In this document: piece after piece, positions 18,622-25,927 of the stretch
How positions within the stretch are numbered: position 1 is the first letter of the stretch
How the letters are laid out: each line of letters opens with the position of its first letter
Origin: Fulvivirga sediminis
GTDB taxonomy: Bacteria > Bacteroidota > Bacteroidia > Cytophagales > Cyclobacteriaceae
Length of the DNA: 64,000 nt
Assembly (NCBI RefSeq): GCF_016757215.1
Contig: NZ_JAESIY010000003.1
Span: 310,001-374,000, forward strand
Reading direction: 5' to 3'
Notes under the pieces: generated by a model
The model's database searches: none
Seen by the model: only the letters and a program-made list of their open reading frames with translations
Told to the model about the DNA's origin: nothing
Position numbers and translations under genes: made by a program

Positions 18622-19692
18622 ATGGCCCATCACTACGGTACAGAAAGATTACAAGTTAGCTATTTGAGAGCATCTGGATTTATCTATATTTACATCTCTA
18701 ACGAAGACCAGCAAGATATGGATGTTTATTTTGATGACCTTAAAGTAAACCCAACCCTTGGTAACGTAGTTGCCGGTTCAGATTTCTATCCCTTTGGTTT
18801 AACCATGGAAGAAAGAGATATTACTCGCGAGGAATTTAGATACGGCTACCAGGGTAATTTTGCAGAAGAAGATGAAGAGACGGAGTGGAATAGTTTTGAG
18901 CTCAGGATGTATGATCCTGTTATTGGTAGGTGGATGGCTACTGATCCGGCTGGACAGTACGCTAGCCCTTACGTAGGGATGGGGAATAACGCGATCAACG
19001 GGATAGATCCTGATGGGGCATATTCTAAATTTGGTGCGTGGTGGAGGAGTTTATTTCATCCTGGTAGTAAAGTAGTTCCTATAGGTGATGAGTATGGGGT
19101 AATGTTCTCTAGTTGGGTGCCGGATGGAAATGGGGGTTACTTACAAAGAATGAATACCTTTTATGAGGGTAATATTGTTTTTGATTTTGATCCTGAGCAT
19201 TTTAAGGGTCAAGGATTTGAGGTGGGTGGAAATTTTAAAATTACTATGGGGATGCAATTACTTAATGATAATATTTTCGCTGGGTATACACTCAATGCTG
19301 GTTCTGTAACATTATTGGAATGGAGTCCTAAACTTGCATGGGAATATGGAAAGGGATTTAGTCAATCTACATTGGGACTTCATTATGCAGGTCAAAATGG
19401 AATAGTAAAATTTAGTCAAGGCGCTAGTTATGAGGGAGGAGGAGATTTAAAATACAGTGTAGATTATATTTATAATCAAAAGACTGCTTTTATGACAAAA
19501 GTTAATACTCATGTTGGAATTGGGGCTCCATTTGTAGAAGCGAAATATTCTCATGATAATGTTCATGGTGGAGGAGTTTTGAAAGTTGGGTTACAAGAGG
19601 ATGCATCCCGGAGCTTGAATACCGGAACAGGTTTATCTTTCGGAGTTTCAGGTAGTTTAAATGCTCAGATGACATATAGGTTAAATAATTAA
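18622..19692 (+). CDS. Truncated RHS/YD-repeat core with variable C-terminal tip
   Basis: 356 residues from ATG 18622 (a TTG at 18613 is also in frame; the frame is closed by a stop at 18592). The chain opens inside a typical Bacteroidota RHS protein: VYFDDLKVNPT, SDFYPFGLTMEER, then the RHS core end SFELRMYDPVIGRWMATDP and NNAINGIDPDGA (to about residue 135). Everything upstream of the core, normally over a thousand residues, is missing. After the DPDG boundary comes a Gly-rich, beta-prone tip of about 215 residues (KITMGMQLLNDNIFAGYTL...SFGVSGSLNAQMTYRL), the position where polymorphic toxins sit. It lacks a signal peptide. It may be a silent tip cassette, a remnant, or a translated orphan. 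A small membrane protein starts on the very next base. Confidence 0.75.
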   Translation: MAHHYGTERLQVSYLRASGFIYIYISNEDQQDMDVYFDDLKVNPTLGNVVAGSDFYPFGLTMEERDITREEFRYGYQGNFAEEDEETEWNSFELRMYDPVIGRWMATDPAGQYASPYVGMGNNAINGIDPDGAYSKFGAWWRSLFHPGSKVVPIGDEYGVMFSSWVPDGNGGYLQRMNTFYEGNIVFDFDPEHFKGQGFEVGGNFKITMGMQLLNDNIFAGYTLNAGSVTLLEWSPKLAWEYGKGFSQSTLGLHYAGQNGIVKFSQGASYEGGGDLKYSVDYIYNQKTAFMTKVNTHVGIGAPFVEAKYSHDNVHGGGVLKVGLQEDASRSLNTGTGLSFGVSGSLNAQMTYRLNN

Positions 19693-20145
19693 ATGGATTT
19701 TCAACTTTTATTTACAGGGGTTACTGTATTGCATTTGCTGATAATATTTGGTTGCTATGGTAATTACACATATACTAGAAATATATGTACTCAAAAAGTT
19801 CTGTTTCTGAATGGTAAATTTTCAAGGATGAAACATGAACAAATAAGCAAATATAAAATAAGTGATTTAAGAAATTTTGAATTTTCTTCGAAAGCGCAAC
19901 AGTCGTATCCTCCATTAATCAATCCAAGGTATTTTATAAATGTGGAGTATAAATCATTAGCTAAAGAACTGATAGATAGGAGAAAGATGTTTGAAAATAT
20001 TGTAAGAAAAGGGATTTTGTCCTTTGCTATACTATCAATACTTATTGGTTTAGTTTATATGTATTTGAGACCCAAACTGGCGCAAGTGTCCACTTGTGCC
20101 TATTTTGTTTTCAGTAATCTAGTTGTATGTAGTCTGCAACTATGA
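19693..20145 (+). CDS. Small two-TM protein, candidate immunity partner of the RHS tip
   Basis: 150 residues; no family recognised. Its ATG follows the RHS stop directly (0 nt gap), so translation is probably coupled, as in toxin/immunity pairs. TM1 lies at about 5-25 (FTGVTVLHLLIIFGCYGN) and TM2 at about 112-130 (ILSFAILSILIGLVYMYL). The roughly 85 residues between are charged (KMKHEQ-type Lys/Arg-rich). The last 25 residues or so (RPKLAQVSTCAYF onward) are translated across a GC-rich hairpin repeat and may not belong to the original gene. The role is inferred from position only. Confidence 0.5.
   Translation: MDFQLLFTGVTVLHLLIIFGCYGNYTYTRNICTQKVLFLNGKFSRMKHEQISKYKISDLRNFEFSSKAQQSYPPLINPRYFINVEYKSLAKELIDRRKMFENIVRKGILSFAILSILIGLVYMYLRPKLAQVSTCAYFVFSNLVVCSLQL
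20079..20100. repeat. Short GC-rich palindrome
   Basis: GGCGCAAGTG-TC-CACTTGTGCC forms a 10-bp stem (one G-T pair) with a 2-nt loop. Its base composition is unlike the AT-rich gene around it. It looks like a small dispersed palindromic element inserted at the 3' end of the small membrane-protein gene. Only one copy is seen in the window. Confidence 0.55.
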
Positions 20146-20210
20146 ACTTTCCAATGATTACGAGTGTCTCCGGCACGGTATTAAAACCGCTTCACTGCTC
20201 ATTCAGTAGT

Positions 20211-20261
20211 ACTGATCAGTGAGATCCCTGCTCTTCACTCCGTTACGGCCGGGATGACGGT
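20211..20261 (+). repeat. Partial copy of the downstream repeat element
   Basis: This stretch (ACTGATCAGTGAGATCC through CCGGGATGACGG) repeats, with few changes, the right-hand end of the two longer units that follow at 20287-20796. It is a third, left-truncated copy. Confidence 0.75.
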
Positions 20262-20286
20262 TTGATGTTGATTTATTCTTCCAACA

Positions 20287-20796
20287 ACTGGTTATTGCAA
20301 ATACAGCGAAGTGGAATGAAGCAATCTCTAACTTAATTCTACAGTCCATCGTAGCCTGTATTCCATAGTCCCGAGATTACTTCGTCATACCTTCCTCGCA
20401 ATCACCAGATAGGGTAAGACGTCATTCCTGAATCATGCAGCATAGCGGAATGATATCAGGAATCTCACTTTTCTGTTAGCACTATCTGATCAGCGAGATC
20501 CCGGCTCTTCACTCCGTTACGGCCGGGATGACGATAATGATTGTGTTATGTATAATTATACTGGTTATTGCAAATACAGCGAAGCGGAATGAAGCAATCT
20601 AGAAGCTGATTCTACAGTCCATCGTAGCCTGTATTCCATAGTCCCGAGATTACTTCGTCATACCTTCCTCGTAATCACCAGATAGAATATGACGTCATTC
20701 CTGAATCATGCAGCATGGCGGAATGATATCAGGAATCTCACTGTTCCGTTAGCATTATCTGATCAGTGAGATCCCTGCTCTTCACTTCGTTGTTGG
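20287..20796 (+). repeat. Two tandem copies of a ~270-bp hairpin-rich repeat
   Basis: Copy 1 begins at 20287 and copy 2 at 20560 (offset 273 bp). Both open with ACTGGTTATTGCAAATACAG and match closely through CAGTCCATCGTAGCCTGTAT and the end block GAGATCC..GCTCTTCACT. Within each copy the right half runs from GACGTCATTCCTGAAT to GGCCGGGATGACG, and its two ends are inverted relatives (CGTCATTCC / GGGATGACG, and GGAATCTC / GAGATCCC). It can therefore fold as a long cruciform. Copy 2 is cut short about 15 bp before the sdpB stop. No ORF. It looks like a non-autonomous dispersed element. Confidence 0.8.
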
Positions 20797-20810
20797 TATC
20801 TACTTTTAAC

Positions 20811-21752
20811 TCACTGATTACTCCTGCTGAGTAGTCGGGATAGCTTATTGGTCATAAGCAATGTTGGTCTTTTTGCTCTAAGGCCTTTAATGGAGTCAAC
20901 AATGGCAGACCAAGAATACTCATGATCAATAGGGTGGAGGTATAGAATGAGCCCTGCCGCCATGGCGAAGAAGAAAGAGCCTAGTCCATGTACCAGAATG
21001 ATGGCAAAGTGAAAGATTATGGCCGCATACAGCATTCGCTTTTTCTTTTTTTGCTCCATAAAAATGGCTGCAAACAGTGCTGCTTCTAATGCCAATACGC
21101 CCCAGTCTAATACTCTACCTAAAAACGGATCGGCTACGACCCAACCGAAGAGGCTTTTAAGCCAGTCATCAGCTCCAAATGGCGTATGATTAAACCAATA
21201 ATAAAAGGCAGTTCCATTTCTCCATTCGTCTACACCAAACTTGTCTACAAAAGCAAAGAAGTACAGCAAGCTCATTTGCAATTGTATAATCAGAGCGCTG
21301 GAGTAAGCAAAGTAGCGCAGAAAGAAGCCAGGCCTTTTGAAAAATGTTTGGTCTGGTGCATACCAGTGATTGAGCCTTGGATCGGTAATGGCAATAGGAA
21401 TGATGAATATGCTTAAAATCTGAGCTATCTGATCTCCGCCTTCAATGACCAGGGCCACGTTGAAGTAGCTGATGGCTATCCAGGCGTGTAGAAAGCAGCT
21501 GAGCTGTGGTAAATATCCGGAAATAACCCATAATAATATAACGCAGGCAATAACCACTGACAGAGTAAGGTTATTATGCCCCATGATAGCGAAGAAGTTC
21601 CATGAGAGGGTATCGTGAGACGGCGAGAATAGTTCATTGGGAAAGCTTCTGCCGTTGTCTGAAAACAAAAAGGTGATCAGTAGGCTTAAGGCCATGAGAG
21701 CTCTGGCCAATCCGTAGATATTGGTATGAACGTTTTTTGCGTAGGTATTCAT
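20811..21752 (-). CDS. sdpB: SdpB-family membrane protein (HTTM-like), toxin maturation
   Basis: 313 residues, about seven hydrophobic segments, resembling the HTTM / vitamin-K-carboxylase-like membrane fold to which SdpB belongs. Recognisable blocks are NVHTNIYGLARALMALSLL at the N-terminus, AWIAISYFNVALVIEGGDQI, and the conserved centre DKFGVDEWRNGTAFYYW, which is characteristic of the SdpB family. In Bacillus subtilis, SdpB with SdpA is required to mature the SdpC precursor into the active killing peptide. Its ATG overlaps the sdpA stop (ATGA). It ends 15 bp from the tandem repeat array. The family call is by sequence pattern and operon context together; the biochemical step it performs is not settled. 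Confidence 0.85.
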   Translation of the reverse strand: MNTYAKNVHTNIYGLARALMALSLLITFLFSDNGRSFPNELFSPSHDTLSWNFFAIMGHNNLTLSVVIACVILLWVISGYLPQLSCFLHAWIAISYFNVALVIEGGDQIAQILSIFIIPIAITDPRLNHWYAPDQTFFKRPGFFLRYFAYSSALIIQLQMSLLYFFAFVDKFGVDEWRNGTAFYYWFNHTPFGADDWLKSLFGWVVADPFLGRVLDWGVLALEAALFAAIFMEQKKKKRMLYAAIIFHFAIILVHGLGSFFFAMAAGLILYLHPIDHEYSWSAIVDSIKGLRAKRPTLLMTNKLSRLLSRSNQ

Positions 21753-22288
21753 GAAGAGTGAGGTTTAGTATATTTAAGTGCTATACGCATAACTTTATAG
21801 GGCCTGTAATGCTCCTGATTTTTGCCTGCCCACAAAAATGAAATGGGCTCATAGCGATAAATAAGGTATTCACCATCAGGAAAATGTTGGATAGACCGAT
21901 CCACCTCAATTTTTACAGTTTCTTTAGGTAGGTGATCTTTAAAATCTCCCTTGCCGGAAGTCCATTTATCTTCAGGTAGGTATTCAAGCAAAATAGCTAC
22001 ATCTATACTTACAAAACGGGCGTTTCTGGAGAAACCAAATAGATTTTTGGCAGACGCATTTTTTATGGTGATGTTTTTAAGTGTATTATTTTCTATAGCG
22101 TAGGCTTCTGTAATTCCTTCTTGTGGGTTTCTGGTGAAGAAGCCCCAACCTTGAGGAAACATGGACATTGAAAGCTTTTTAACGGGATAGGGTAGCTTGT
22201 AGTCTGGTGTATTATATATTCGGGTGAGCATTAATGCCATAAATATCCAGAAGCTCCATATCAGAATAATCGAGATATTTTTCTTCAT
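21749..22288 (-). CDS. sdpA: SdpA-family antimicrobial peptide system protein
   Basis: 179 residues with one N-terminal membrane anchor (IILIWSFWIFMALML) and a soluble domain. The family hallmark FPQGWGFFTRNPQEG sits at about residues 45-60, and RYEPISFLWAGKNQEHYRP near the C-terminus. SdpA acts with SdpB in producing the mature SDP toxin in B. subtilis. Here it lies between sdpC and sdpB, 179 bp after sdpC and overlapping sdpB by 4 nt. Gene order is C-A-B instead of the Bacillus A-B-C. No sdpI/sdpR immunity-regulator pair is next to it. Confidence 0.85.
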   Translation of the reverse strand: MKKNISIILIWSFWIFMALMLTRIYNTPDYKLPYPVKKLSMSMFPQGWGFFTRNPQEGITEAYAIENNTLKNITIKNASAKNLFGFSRNARFVSIDVAILLEYLPEDKWTSGKGDFKDHLPKETVKIEVDRSIQHFPDGEYLIYRYEPISFLWAGKNQEHYRPYKVMRIALKYTKPHSS

Positions 22289-22397
22289 AGTATAGTGACA
22301 TTGGCTAAATGATAAAAGAATTTTATAAAGGGGTAGGAGGTAGGTTTAGGAATAGGTTTCATGATGATTGATTTTTTAAGTTTGAAAAAAGTGGAAA

Positions 22398-22424
22398 GGA
22401 ATTAATGCCGACAGACATAATTCC
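22398..22424 (-). terminator. Possible attenuating hairpin between sdpC and sdpAB
   Basis: On the minus strand, GGAATTA / TAATTCC forms a 7-bp stem with further partial pairing inside, followed by a T-rich run (TTTCCACTTTTTT). It sits 43 nt after sdpC. It could reduce read-through so that precursor exceeds maturation proteins. Weak evidence. Confidence 0.4.
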
Positions 22425-22467
22425 AAACCACAATATATGATTCATTGCTTAACCCAAATCAATCAGC

Positions 22468-23232
22468 TCAGACTTTTTCTGATAACTGAGCCACTAGGGC
22501 ATCATTGAAATCATCTGCAGGAGAAATAGGTATTTTCCAATTTACTGACCAGTTCACGTTACCAGCATATACGGCATTTACTACTACAGCCACATTACCA
22601 GCAACTACAGCTGTTACCGCTAAGGCGCCAAAGGCAAATACACACTGTCCTCTGCCTACGGTAGAGTCAAAATTAGCAAAATCAATATCATAGTCTTCTT
22701 TGAATATTTGAGCCAGCTTTTCTACATCATCAGCATCGTTAAAGTTTAGGCTTTTTAAACGAGCATCATTTAGATTTACTTTTTTAGAGTCTATCTCTTC
22801 CATAATTTTGAAATAGTCTCCATACTCAGAAGCCAAACCTGCAGCCTTAAACATTTTTCTAGCATTGTTAAGCCCTAACTCTACTTCATACAGGTTATCT
22901 GACTTCATGCTCTCAGCAAATTTATTGAAAAACTGAGGTTCTAATTCGTGTATAGTACCCATGATTTCAGTTTTGAAATATTGATAATCTACTTCTACGT
23001 CTTTATCCTGAGTAGCTGCTTGTAGCTGATCTGCTCCAGGTTTGAGCACATCTATGGAGTTTGCCAGTTCTCCTTCCATGAAAAATATAGCACTGAAAAT
23101 TTCTTCTCCGCTATAATCTTTTACCGAATCTGATGTTACAGATTGGTCACTGTCGTTACAACTTGTTGATAGTAATAAGATGGAAAATATTGCAAATGAA
23201 CTTTTTGCAAAGTTTTTTAATGAGTTTATCAT
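22468..23232 (-). CDS. sdpC: SdpC-family antimicrobial peptide precursor
   Basis: 254 residues. The N-terminus is a signal with a possible lipobox (FSILLLSTSC). The pro-region carries the SdpC-family motif YSGEEIFSAIFFMEGELANS at about residues 40-58. The mature toxin region is expected near residues 193-235: GRGQC then a long Ala/Val-rich hydrophobic helix (VFAFGALAVTAVVAGNVAVV). A C-terminal tail of about 25 residues follows. The predicted active segment has only one Cys (C197), whereas B. subtilis SDP contains a disulfide; the only other Cys in the precursor is the lipobox one. First gene of the sdpC-A-B operon. The mature peptide boundaries are not readable from sequence. Confidence 0.85.
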   Translation of the reverse strand: MINSLKNFAKSSFAIFSILLLSTSCNDSDQSVTSDSVKDYSGEEIFSAIFFMEGELANSIDVLKPGADQLQAATQDKDVEVDYQYFKTEIMGTIHELEPQFFNKFAESMKSDNLYEVELGLNNARKMFKAAGLASEYGDYFKIMEEIDSKKVNLNDARLKSLNFNDADDVEKLAQIFKEDYDIDFANFDSTVGRGQCVFAFGALAVTAVVAGNVAVVVNAVYAGNVNWSVNWKIPISPADDFNDALVAQLSEKV

Positions 23233-23634
23233 AATGTTGGTTTTAGGTAATTAAAGATTTTGAAATTAGGTATTTCAAATGATTTCTTGGGTTTTGGGTT
23301 GAACAAGTAATCTTTTATAAGTTAAAAAGATGATTTTGTTATGTCAATTTTTTCAGAGATTATTTCAAAATTTCAGGAATTGATGGTATTTAAAGAAAGA
23401 TTTATTCATGTGGTGGATGGACGCTTAAAAGCTGCTAATGTGCTAGCCAAGCTTTCATGGGTTAAGTGGCAAAAGCTTTTAGAATCACTCTTAGCTTTTA
23501 GAATTGCACTAGCGCGCGTAGCGAAGCAATAGACGTGCTATCTTCGACCCAATGTATCGTCGTATCTTTTTCTTAATCATCATAAGTAATATGACTTCAT
23601 TTCTGAACGACGCAGGGATAAGAGAAGGGTATAA
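23233..23634. other. Intergenic region upstream of sdpC, no convincing gene
   Basis: Contains the promoter region of sdpC. A 63-codon plus-strand frame (23341-23532) has no recognisable relative and ends in a GC-rich stretch (GCGCGCGTAGCGAAGC) unlike its surroundings. That stretch and the following sequence look like repeat debris. Nothing else seen. Confidence 0.5.
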
Positions 23635-23667
23635 AGAATATGACTACTCATTCAGTAGTCATATTCT
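23635..23667. terminator. Hairpin terminator of the S9 peptidase transcript
   Basis: A perfect 14-bp inverted repeat AGAATATGACTACT / AGTAGTCATATTCT with a 5-nt loop, located 8 nt beyond the stop of the minus-strand gene. The T-run after it is short. Confidence 0.75.
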
Positions 23668-23675
23668 GGCATCTT

Positions 23676-25898
23676 TTAGAGGTTGTTCTTTATGAAACTA
23701 AACATGGTTTCATAGAGATGTCTGGAAGTATTGTAGCCTTCATAAATGCCATGAGAGCGGTTGGGGTATGACATAAATGAAAATACTTTGTTTTGCTTAA
23801 TGAGTTCATTAATAAGAACTTCTGAATTTTGGTAATGAACATTGTCATCTCCAGTGCCGTGAACCAGTAACAGCTTTCCTTCAAGATTTTTAGCGAAGTT
23901 AACAGGAGAACTTTGGATATACTCTTCTGCTTTTTCGGTTAATAATCCACAATATCTTTCCTGATAAATATTGTCATAAAGATGAATATCAGCTACCGGT
24001 GCTACGCTGATGCCTGTGGTATAAATTTTCGGGTAACGGAAAAGTGCATTGAGCGTCATAGAGCCGCCGCCGCTCCAGCCCCAAATACCTATACGATCTT
24101 TGTCAATAAAAGCGTATTTATCTATCAGCAATTTCGTAACGTCGGCCTGATCTTGAGAGGAAATTACACCGAGCTTAGCATAAATGCTCTTTCTCCATTC
24201 TCTACCTTTTGGAGCAGGAGTACCTCGGTTGTCGATGCTCATGATAATATAACCCTGTTGGGCTAGCATTTGATGATAAAGGTAGTTTCTGCCGCCCCAG
24301 GTATCTAATACCGTTTGGCCTGCTGGCTCTCCGTAAACATTAAATAGAACAGGGTACTTTTTGCTTTTATCAAAATTTGGAGGCGTGATCATATAATAAT
24401 CAAAAGAGATACCTTCTTTTTCTATAGTGAAAAATTGTTGTTTTGAAATCTTGAGCTTGGCCAGCTTATCTTTTAACTCTTTGTTTTCTACTATCACGCG
24501 TACCTGCTTATGCTCAGGTAGTGATACCAGCTCTGTTATCGGAGGTATTCCCGCTTTAGAGTAAGTGTGAAACGCCCATTTGCCATTCGGACTAATGTCA
24601 TAACTATGAGTTCCTGGCTGGTTTTCTGGGGTTAATCGTTCGAGTTTTTTGTTAGAAGAAATTTTATTTCTGTATAGATATTTTTGAGTAGCGTTATTAG
24701 GAGATGCTCTGTAGTATATCCATCCATTTTTGGTATCAATGAGTTCTATATTAATCACATCAAAGTTGCCAGGGGTCAGTAAGGCTTCATTTTTTCCATC
24801 CCTGCTGATTTTATATACATTATTCCATCCATTTTTTTCACTTACCCAAGTGAAGTCTTTTCCTTTATTAAAAAAAAGCAGATCGTCTACCACATTGAGC
24901 CATGTATTATCTTTATCGGTATATATGATTTTAGAAGTCCCACTGGCCGCATCGCAAATTATAACCGTATTAACATTTTGCTTTCTATTCAAGCGCTGTA
25001 GGAGTATTTCTTCAGAGTTGTCTGCCCAGTACATGCGTGGTATATAATGATTGCTTTCATCTTCACCAACTTTCAGCCAGGTGGTATTTTTTGAATCCAT
25101 GCTGAGTACGCCTACTTTGCAGGTGGAGTTATCAGTGCCCACTTTGGGGTATTGGATAGGAATAGTGTAAGAGTATAAGGAATCTGTATTGTTGATCATT
25201 AAAAAGTCTTTGATAGGGCTGGCATCTAGCTGCCAATAGGCTATTTTTTTACTATCAGGGCTCCATCTGAAGCCATCTCTACAGCCAAATTCTTCTTCAT
25301 ACGCCCAGTCAAAAGTGCCGTTGATGATTTTCTCTGTTCCGTCAAAAGTAAGCTGTGTTACTTCGTTATCGGCTACAGTTTCTCTGTAAATGTTATGTTT
25401 ACTGACATAGGCTACTTGGCTGTCATCAGGTGAGAATTTGGCAAACATTAGCGAAGAGGCAGGCAAATCTTTACCAAGCTGGTTTAGAGCACCAGTTTCC
25501 AAGTCTTTAACCCAGTAATCTCCTTTTGTATTTTGCCTCCATACCCTCTTTGAGTTAGTGTAGATAAGTAATTTAGATTTGTCATGAGACCATTCATAAT
25601 TCTCAATGCGAAGAGGCTCACTGGCTCCTGAAGGCACCAAGGAGGAAGCACTGATCAATACAGACTTTTCTCCACTGGTGGTGTTGTACTTTACGATATC
25701 CAGGCCAGTGCCAGGTTCATTTTTTTGAAGCATAGTATAGCCATTACCTTCATCTATCCATCTTTTTTGTCCTGAATAATCAGACCGAAATTCGGCTGTT
25801 GAAAATATTTTTTCCAGGGTGATAATGTCATCCTGAGCATGAGCTTGCCCCACAAGAAAGCAGCAGGCAATAATGAAAGTGATGGCTCTATAAATCAT
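23676..25898 (-). CDS. S9 family dipeptidyl-peptidase IV-like protease, secreted
   Basis: 740 residues with a signal peptide (IYRAITFIIACCFLVGQAHA). Residues about 30-490 form the DPP-IV N-terminal beta-propeller; YEEEFGCRDGFRWSPDSKK carries the Glu pair that anchors the substrate amino terminus in DPP-IV. The C-terminal alpha/beta hydrolase has the nucleophile S609 in GIWGWSGGGSMTLNA, the Asp in HGTGDDNVHYQN and the His in NRSHGIYEGYN. DPP-IV enzymes release X-Pro (and often X-Hyp) dipeptides from peptide amino termini. It lies 29 nt downstream of the D-hydroxyproline dehydrogenase gene and ends the hydroxyproline operon, so it probably supplies Pro/Hyp dipeptides for the pathway. Confidence 0.93.
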   Translation of the reverse strand: MIYRAITFIIACCFLVGQAHAQDDIITLEKIFSTAEFRSDYSGQKRWIDEGNGYTMLQKNEPGTGLDIVKYNTTSGEKSVLISASSLVPSGASEPLRIENYEWSHDKSKLLIYTNSKRVWRQNTKGDYWVKDLETGALNQLGKDLPASSLMFAKFSPDDSQVAYVSKHNIYRETVADNEVTQLTFDGTEKIINGTFDWAYEEEFGCRDGFRWSPDSKKIAYWQLDASPIKDFLMINNTDSLYSYTIPIQYPKVGTDNSTCKVGVLSMDSKNTTWLKVGEDESNHYIPRMYWADNSEEILLQRLNRKQNVNTVIICDAASGTSKIIYTDKDNTWLNVVDDLLFFNKGKDFTWVSEKNGWNNVYKISRDGKNEALLTPGNFDVINIELIDTKNGWIYYRASPNNATQKYLYRNKISSNKKLERLTPENQPGTHSYDISPNGKWAFHTYSKAGIPPITELVSLPEHKQVRVIVENKELKDKLAKLKISKQQFFTIEKEGISFDYYMITPPNFDKSKKYPVLFNVYGEPAGQTVLDTWGGRNYLYHQMLAQQGYIIMSIDNRGTPAPKGREWRKSIYAKLGVISSQDQADVTKLLIDKYAFIDKDRIGIWGWSGGGSMTLNALFRYPKIYTTGISVAPVADIHLYDNIYQERYCGLLTEKAEEYIQSSPVNFAKNLEGKLLLVHGTGDDNVHYQNSEVLINELIKQNKVFSFMSYPNRSHGIYEGYNTSRHLYETMFSFIKNNL

Positions 25899-25927
25899 TT
25901 ATTATTCCGTTTAGTTGATTGTATAAT

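Noticed and set aside
20146-20810. Repeat block considered as a CRISPR array or integron attC array
   Set aside because: Only two and a part long units of about 270 bp with near-identical content; no regular short repeat/spacer alternation and no cas or integrase gene.
23341-23532. 63-codon plus-strand frame upstream of sdpC, considered as a possible sdp immunity gene
   Set aside because: No membrane segment, as expected for SdpI-type immunity, wrong strand for the operon, and its last codons run into GC-rich repeat-like sequence.
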